NCBI GenBank assembly: GCA_020050695.1
Contig: JAGVKI010000096.1
Location: 1-18,687 of the forward strand
Direction of reading: 5' to 3'
Length of the DNA: 18,687 nt
DNA from: Alphaproteobacteria bacterium
GTDB lineage: Bacteria; Pseudomonadota; Alphaproteobacteria; Rickettsiales; SXRF01
Of the stretch, positions 14,740 to 18,687 are shown one piece after another; the first letter of the stretch is position 1, and every line of letters begins with the position of its first letter. Both the position numbers and the translations under genes were made by a program. A model generated the notes under the pieces. The model saw only the letters and a program-made list of their open reading frames with translations, was not told the origin of the DNA and made no database searches.

Positions 14740-15311
14740 CATTTCACCATTTTGTAGCCGCCATCGAATGCCTCGATCATGCCGTCGCTGTCGCAAGCAT
14801 CTTTCAGCTTGCCGCGCAGGCGGTAAATATGCGTTTCAAGCGTGTGGGTATCGACATCGCTGTCAAAGCCCCAGACGGTTTTAAGCAGGCTGTCGCGGCC
14901 TACGCCGTTATCGCCGCCATCCATCAGCGCCTTTAGTAACTGGATTTCCTTATCGGTTACATCCACCATTTTACCGGACGGACCATGCACCAGCTGTTTA
15001 AGCCTGCTGTGCAACTGGCATCCCTGCCCTATATCCATTATCTCCGGAAAGGAGGCTTTGTGCACTATAGATGCGATTTGGGCAAGCAAATCATAGAGCC
15101 GAACCGGCTTTTCTGCCAGGATAACAGGGCATGGCCAGTCGGACGGGCTAAGCGGCTGGTCGCTTACCAGCAGCGCATGGCCCTCAAGCTTTTGTTTCGC
15201 CTGCGTTTGGCTATCTACCTGGCGGCTGGCAAACGCCAGCTGTTTATCGAGCTGTTCTGCCAGCACCGGATAGAAATCTTCATCATCGCTTACAATCAAT
15301 ACGGACGGCAT
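14739..15311 (-). CDS. OmpR-type winged-helix regulator with short receiver domain
   Basis: 190 residues. The C-terminal half (about 112-190) is a classic OmpR/PhoB winged helix: [20 protein letters not shown], then [10 protein letters not shown], the recognition segment [15 protein letters not shown], and the wing [13 protein letters not shown]. The N-terminus looks like a receiver: [10 protein letters not shown] with Asp9-Asp10 as acidic pocket, Asp51 in ALLVSDQ as possible phospho-acceptor, and K68-P69 followed by a Leu-rich helix as the end of a receiver. Only about 16 residues separate Asp51 from the Lys, where about 50 are usual, so helix 3 to helix 4 are missing and the switch is probably altered or lost. 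It sits directly upstream of rlmN and overlaps its start, so the two are co-expressed. DNA targets and any partner kinase are unknown. The ribosome site before the ATG at 15311 is weak. Confidence 0.85.
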   Translation of the reverse strand: MPSVLIVSDDEDFYPVLAEQLDKQLAFASRQVDSQTQAKQKLEGHALLVSDQPLSPSDWPCPVILAEKPVRLYDLLAQIASIVHKASFPEIMDIGQGCQLHSRLKQLVHGPSGKMVDVTDKEIQLLKALMDGGDNGVGRDSLLKTVWGFDSDVDTHTLETHIYRLRGKLKDACDSDGMIEAFDGGYKMVK

Positions 15312-15399
15312 ACGCGGCTTACTAGCTATTCATATTTGCAGTTATGCCTTACTTGTACTATGAATAGCCCCTGCCCGCAAGCCTACACAAGGATGATTA

Positions 15400-16491
15400 A
15401 TGCTTGAAAAACAAGACAATATAGTCGCTGCCCACATCACGGTCGAGCGCGCCATTGATGAGTTGCGCCGCCAGATAGGCATTATTATTCAAGATGATGG
15501 CGGCAAAACACTCATGGTTTTCCCCATCGAATTCATGGACCAGGCATTGCTCGATTCGCTGCGCAGCGCCGGCGGCAAATCCAGCGTGGTGCTGACGGGC
15601 ACCCGCGCCAAGGTCATGCACCTGACCGACGAAACCGTCAAGGCATGGTCGGTGCCTGCCGATGATTTATCGCTAGGCGAAATGAAGGCGCTGGCCGATC
15701 CGCTCGAGCCTACCCCTACACCACGAACGCAAGGCGCGCCTGCAACCGAAATGCGCATTCTGGCGTTATCGCTTGCCAAATACGCCGCATTGCTGCCTGC
15801 CCTGTTTTGCATTGAAGTCACTGAGCAGAAAGCCCAGCAGGCCTTCAGCGGCTGCCTGTTCCTGCATATGTCCAACATCACGCTGTATAACAGCACACCG
15901 ATGCTCGACGTATTTGAAGTAGCGCAGGCGAACCTTCCGACTACGTATATGGAGAACGCACAGATTGCCAGTTTCCGCTCACGCTATGGCACCGCCGTGC
16001 ATCTGGCGCTGGTCATTGGTGATGTAAAGAAGGCTGAGGCACCGCTGGTGCGTGTGCATTCATCCTGCGTGACCGGCGATATACTGGGCAGCCTGCGCTG
16101 CGATTGCGGCGACCAGCTGTCACTGGCCATGCAGCAGATTGCCGAAGAAGGTTGCGGCGTGCTGGTCTATCTGCACCAGGAAGGGCGCGGCATCGGTATC
16201 AATAATAAGCTGCGCGCCTACCAGTTGCAGGCAAACGATGTCGATACGTATAGCGCAAACCTGATGCTTGGCTTTGAAGAAGACGAGCGCGATTTTGCCA
16301 TTGCCAGCAATATACTCATGCGCCTGGGCGTGAAAGCCGTGCGACTGCTGACCAATAACCCGCATAAGGCTACCGCCCTTACCCAGCATGGCACGGTGAT
16401 TACCGAGCGCGTGCCGCTACGCACCGAATCGGGCACGCATAATCATGCGTACCTGGATGCCAAGGCTAAGAAATCAGGTCACTTACTTTAG
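15400..16491 (+). CDS. ribA: GTP cyclohydrolase II with degenerate RibB-like N-terminus
   Basis: Catalyses the first committed step of riboflavin synthesis: GTP to 2,5-diamino-6-ribosylamino-4-pyrimidinone phosphate, formate and pyrophosphate, in the cytosol. It has 363 residues. Residues about 160-363 are the GTP cyclohydrolase II domain: zinc ligands Cys223, Cys234 and Cys236 in VTGDILGSLRCDCGDQL; the EGRGIGINNKLRAYQLQ motif; Asp295 and Arg297 in GFEEDERDF matching the catalytic pair; and NNPHKATAL followed by the ending YLDAKAKKSGHLL. The first 150 or so residues replace the 3,4-DHBP synthase (RibB) domain of bifunctional RibBA but lack the acidic active-site run of that enzyme, so they are a degenerate domain. 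A separate ribB must exist elsewhere. A ribosome site AAGGA lies seven bases before the ATG. The stop is only four bases from that of the convergent TAXI gene. Confidence 0.94.
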   Translation: MLEKQDNIVAAHITVERAIDELRRQIGIIIQDDGGKTLMVFPIEFMDQALLDSLRSAGGKSSVVLTGTRAKVMHLTDETVKAWSVPADDLSLGEMKALADPLEPTPTPRTQGAPATEMRILALSLAKYAALLPALFCIEVTEQKAQQAFSGCLFLHMSNITLYNSTPMLDVFEVAQANLPTTYMENAQIASFRSRYGTAVHLALVIGDVKKAEAPLVRVHSSCVTGDILGSLRCDCGDQLSLAMQQIAEEGCGVLVYLHQEGRGIGINNKLRAYQLQANDVDTYSANLMLGFEEDERDFAIASNILMRLGVKAVRLLTNNPHKATALTQHGTVITERVPLRTESGTHNHAYLDAKAKKSGHLL

Positions 16492-16495
16492 GTGA

Positions 16496-17596
16496 TTAGT
16501 AGTTCCTGCGCTTATGGTAATAGCGCGATGACTTGCGGGATTTTTTCGAGGATTTGCTTTCGGCTTTTTTGTCCGCTTCTTTTTTAGGGGCGGCTTCTTC
16601 TGGCTTGGCCTCTTCTTTTTCAGCAGGCGTTGTTTCCGTTTTTACCTCAGGCCATACGCAGCCATCTTTTTGCCACAGGCCGCTATTGGCATCGAAATCG
16701 ACTTCTTTCCACTTGGCATGGCCGCTCACTTTAAGTGCAGGCAGTTGCCTGCGCAACGCCCTGGTAAGTTCGCCCAGTTTTTCGCAGCGCTTCTGGTTGT
16801 TGTTATTTTTAGAAAGGTCATAGGAAATCATTACTGCCTGCACCGAAATGGTCGGCACGGACTGCCTTACAAAACTATAATCCGCCGATGTGATGGTGGC
16901 AGGTTTATATTCTTCGAGCATCTTGGGATCATCCAGTGGCAGGAAATGCACCAGCTGCAGCATCGCTGCATATTTCTGGTTTTCCGGCAGGGTTAAATCT
17001 TCCAGGTTTTTAAACAGGCGCACCGGCTTGCCGCCAACAAAAATAACCGCATCGACTTCACCTTTAAGCACCGCCACGACGCCTTGCGCTGGCGACATAC
17101 GTTCAGTTTGCTTAGGCTCTACGCCCATCATGGAAAACAGGTTGATGGCTGTCAGCATATTACCGCTGCCTTCTTCGCCTACCGCAATTTTCTTACCGGT
17201 GAGTTCTTTAAAGGAAGAAATGTTCTTGCGGGTAAGCACATGCACTTCTTCCTGGTAGAACGGAAAAATCATGCGCAGGTTACTTGCCATGCGGATGGAG
17301 TCAGGGTTCTGCGAACGGCTCAGAAAACCAAGCACGTCAGACTGTACAATACCAAGTGCGGCATTCTCAGTGCTGTTGATGCGTTTGATGTTGTCGATTG
17401 AGCCTTCGGAAGACTTCACATCAACTTTGATCTTTTCTTTTGCTGCTACTTCTTCGATTTCTTTCCCAAAGGTATAGTAGGTTCCCGTCTTTGGACCGGT
17501 CACCAGCCCTATGACCTCATCGGCATAGGCACCCATTGGTAAATAGATCATCAGGAAACAACAGAGGAAAAAAACAACCGGGGCTTTGCGTAGCAT
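16496..17596 (-). CDS. TAXI-family TRAP-type solute-binding protein, basic tail
   Basis: 366 residues. A signal peptide (about 1-25, MLRKAPVVFFLCCFLMIYLP, then GAYA as the likely cleavage site) sends it to the periplasm. The mature part starts with the TAXI-family hallmark VIGLVTGPKTGTYYTFGKEI, followed by SSEGSIDNIKRI, GIVQSDVL, FPFYQEEVHVLTRKNISSFKELTGKKIAVGEEGSGNMLTA and DAVIFVGGKPVRLF, all typical of extracytoplasmic receptors that bind dicarboxylates or amino acids for TRAP transporters. The last 50 residues are an unusual Lys/Glu/Ser-rich tail ending in a very basic stretch, KSSKKSRKSSRYYHKRRNY. No TRAP membrane subunit is adjacent, so it is an orphan. The start has a GAGG site. An upstream membrane protein gene ends 26 bases before it, suggesting an operon. 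Confidence 0.9.
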   Translation of the reverse strand: MLRKAPVVFFLCCFLMIYLPMGAYADEVIGLVTGPKTGTYYTFGKEIEEVAAKEKIKVDVKSSEGSIDNIKRINSTENAALGIVQSDVLGFLSRSQNPDSIRMASNLRMIFPFYQEEVHVLTRKNISSFKELTGKKIAVGEEGSGNMLTAINLFSMMGVEPKQTERMSPAQGVVAVLKGEVDAVIFVGGKPVRLFKNLEDLTLPENQKYAAMLQLVHFLPLDDPKMLEEYKPATITSADYSFVRQSVPTISVQAVMISYDLSKNNNNQKRCEKLGELTRALRRQLPALKVSGHAKWKEVDFDANSGLWQKDGCVWPEVKTETTPAEKEEAKPEEAAPKKEADKKAESKSSKKSRKSSRYYHKRRNY

Positions 17597-17622
17597 AAGC
17601 CTCTTTCCAACTCTTTGGTTAA

Positions 17623-18093
17623 TTAATATTTACTGATGATGGAAAGTAGTTCGCGACCGGTACGGTTGTCAACCTCAGATACGGTCTTAATATCGGAAAT
17701 ACTGCTGTTTTCTGACGGTATACGCGCCAGCTGCCCAACGATGGCTTCGGTTTTTCCTTCTATTAGTATGGTCTGTGATGAATCATTGCCACCACTAATA
17801 GCGCGCATGGTCGGTAGCGAGGCCATGGCATCCCCGGCAGACGGCTCCAGATGGGCAACGGCAACCGTCACCGTGCCGACGCTCGGGCTGCCAATAAGGC
17901 GTGAAACCACAAAAAGCGCCGCAGATACAACAACTAATAGGCCTGCCATGCGCAGGCTGCGATGGGCGCCGTTAATAAAATGGGGAAGAGAAGTTGCCAG
18001 ACGACGACGCGGCGGCTTCGAAGCTAAAAACGCTGGGGGCCTGTGTACTTTAGGCCGGGATATGGGGCTAGTCGCAACGTCAGGGTCGGTCAT
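17623..18093 (-). CDS. Single-pass membrane protein, 156 aa
   Basis: Not recognised by family. The first 48 residues are Pro/Arg-rich and cytosolic by the positive-inside rule (RPPAFLASKPPRRRLATSL). One membrane segment follows, MAGLLVVVSAALFVVSRLI (about 49-67). The remaining 90 residues should lie in the periplasm and include VGTVTVAVAHLEPSAGDA and TILIEGKTEAIVGQLARIPS. It ends with SEVDNRTGRELLSIISKY. The gene sits just upstream of the TAXI receptor gene on the same strand (26-base gap), so it may be a partner that holds or senses the receptor at the membrane (inference). The start ATG at 18093 has only a weak GAG ribosome site. The adjacent intergenic stretch 18094-18259 carries divergent promoters and no further ORF. 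Confidence 0.65.
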   Translation of the reverse strand: MTDPDVATSPISRPKVHRPPAFLASKPPRRRLATSLPHFINGAHRSLRMAGLLVVVSAALFVVSRLIGSPSVGTVTVAVAHLEPSAGDAMASLPTMRAISGGNDSSQTILIEGKTEAIVGQLARIPSENSSISDIKTVSEVDNRTGRELLSIISKY

Positions 18094-18259
18094 ATGCTCG
18101 CATTCTAATACGAAGCCAGTGAATACTCAATCATCCGTTAATACACAATAGGAATTCCATAAAAAATGTTCTGATCCATTGCGAAAAGGGACAGAGTGCT
18201 CTAATAAGCTGGGTAACCCTACTTTCTATCTTTAAAAACAACACCGTCTTACTTTTTTC

Positions 18260-18687
18260 ATGTCCCATTGTATCGATACGCTCAGCCAACTGCTTTCAAA
18301 GGTTCGCTCTTTTGGCGCTGACAGTGCTGACGCTGTGATGTTTGAAACCGTTGATGTCAGCACCAGCACACGCCTGCGCAAGCCTGAAGCCATTGAGCGC
18401 TCCGAGAACAAAGCCCTTGGCCTTCGTGTGTTTGTGGGCAACCAGCAGGCTATCGTGTCCTCTAACGACACACATCCTGACACGCTTAAAGAACTGGCCG
18501 AGCGCGCCGTTGCCATGGCGCGCGTTGCGCCGCCTGATGCCGACAGCACGCTGGCGCCCGCTTCCCTTTACGCCAGGACCATTCCTGATCTCGATCTGTT
18601 CGATGGCAGCGAACCCACTGGCGACTGGCTCACCGAGCAATGCAAAGCCGCTGAAGACGTCGCGCTGTCTACCGAAGGCATCACCAA
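18260..18687 (+). CDS. pmbA: PmbA/TldE-type metalloprotease-related protein, start only
   Basis: The window ends inside this gene, after about 142 residues. TldD and PmbA (TldE) together form a protease that matures microcin B17 and degrades CcdA; in most bacteria their natural substrates are unknown. The segment matches the N-terminal PmbA domain: ADAVMFETVDVSTSTRLRKPEAIERSENKALGLRVFVGNQQAIVSS, then LAERAVAMARVAPPDA, with the hallmark ERSE-x-K-x-LGLRVFVG. PmbA rather than TldD is favoured by the ERSE and LGLRVF wording. The catalytic His/Glu motif lies, if present, beyond the window edge and cannot be checked. The ATG at 18260 is the first in this frame; an in-frame TAA lies at 18233. It has no Shine-Dalgarno sequence, so the start or leader may be unusual. 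Confidence 0.88.
   Translation, partial: MSHCIDTLSQLLSKVRSFGADSADAVMFETVDVSTSTRLRKPEAIERSENKALGLRVFVGNQQAIVSSNDTHPDTLKELAERAVAMARVAPPDADSTLAPASLYARTIPDLDLFDGSEPTGDWLTEQCKAAEDVALSTEGIT

Noticed and set aside
1..18687. CRISPR array, insertion sequence or toxin-antitoxin pair
   Set aside because: No regularly spaced repeats, no transposase-like ORF or terminal inverted repeats, and no recognisable toxin or antitoxin pair.

Overview
The window looks like a chromosomal segment of a flagellated alphaproteobacterium of medium GC content. The inference rests on the hook protein FlgE, an alphaproteobacterial-style GTP cyclohydrolase II with a degenerate RibB-like front half, a YcgN-family protein, an orphan TAXI-type binding protein, a PmbA/TldE start and RlmN. 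The order or family cannot be fixed from sequence alone. I see no insertion sequence, prophage, CRISPR array or plasmid function. Genes are densely packed on alternating strands.

Layout. 1-2313: 3' part of flgE, oversized because it carries two copies of an extra beta-rich module. 2373-3051: two small unknown genes on the + strand. 3052-6148 (minus): a 945-residue protein joining an FAD/NAD(P)-binding domain to a glycerophosphodiester phosphodiesterase (GDPD) domain and an unrecognised C-terminus, followed by a small membrane protein. 6149-6526: AT-rich non-coding region. 6527-7555: a stress-protein-like gene and a lipoprotein gene converging on one bidirectional terminator. 7734-9424: a TraB/TIKI-like protein with a C-terminal membrane hairpin, then a YcgN-family protein. 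9426-9617: tRNA-Tyr on the minus strand, with a decayed tRNA-like copy of its 5' part just upstream. 9823-12191: a small membrane protein and a 638-residue unknown membrane protein with a Ser/Pro-rich tandem-repeat N-terminus. 12188-13444: an MHS-type MFS transporter. 13538-13645: a candidate 35-residue ORF. 13642-15311: an OmpR-type regulator with a shortened receiver domain, translationally coupled to rlmN. 15400-16491: ribA. 16496-18093: a single-pass membrane protein followed by a TAXI-family binding protein. 18260 to the end: the start of pmbA/tldE.

Functional links are limited. The clearest operons are regulator-rlmN, the membrane protein with the TAXI protein, and probably the FAD/GDPD protein with its small membrane partner. 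The rest is a mixture of housekeeping genes (flgE, tRNA-Tyr, ycgN-like, rlmN, ribA, pmbA) and lineage-specific envelope proteins. The least ordinary elements are the FAD/NAD-GDPD fusion, the duplicated insert in the hook protein, the possibly leaderless TraB-like gene, the decayed tRNA-like copy, and the repeated use of overlapping or abutting stop codons between convergent genes.
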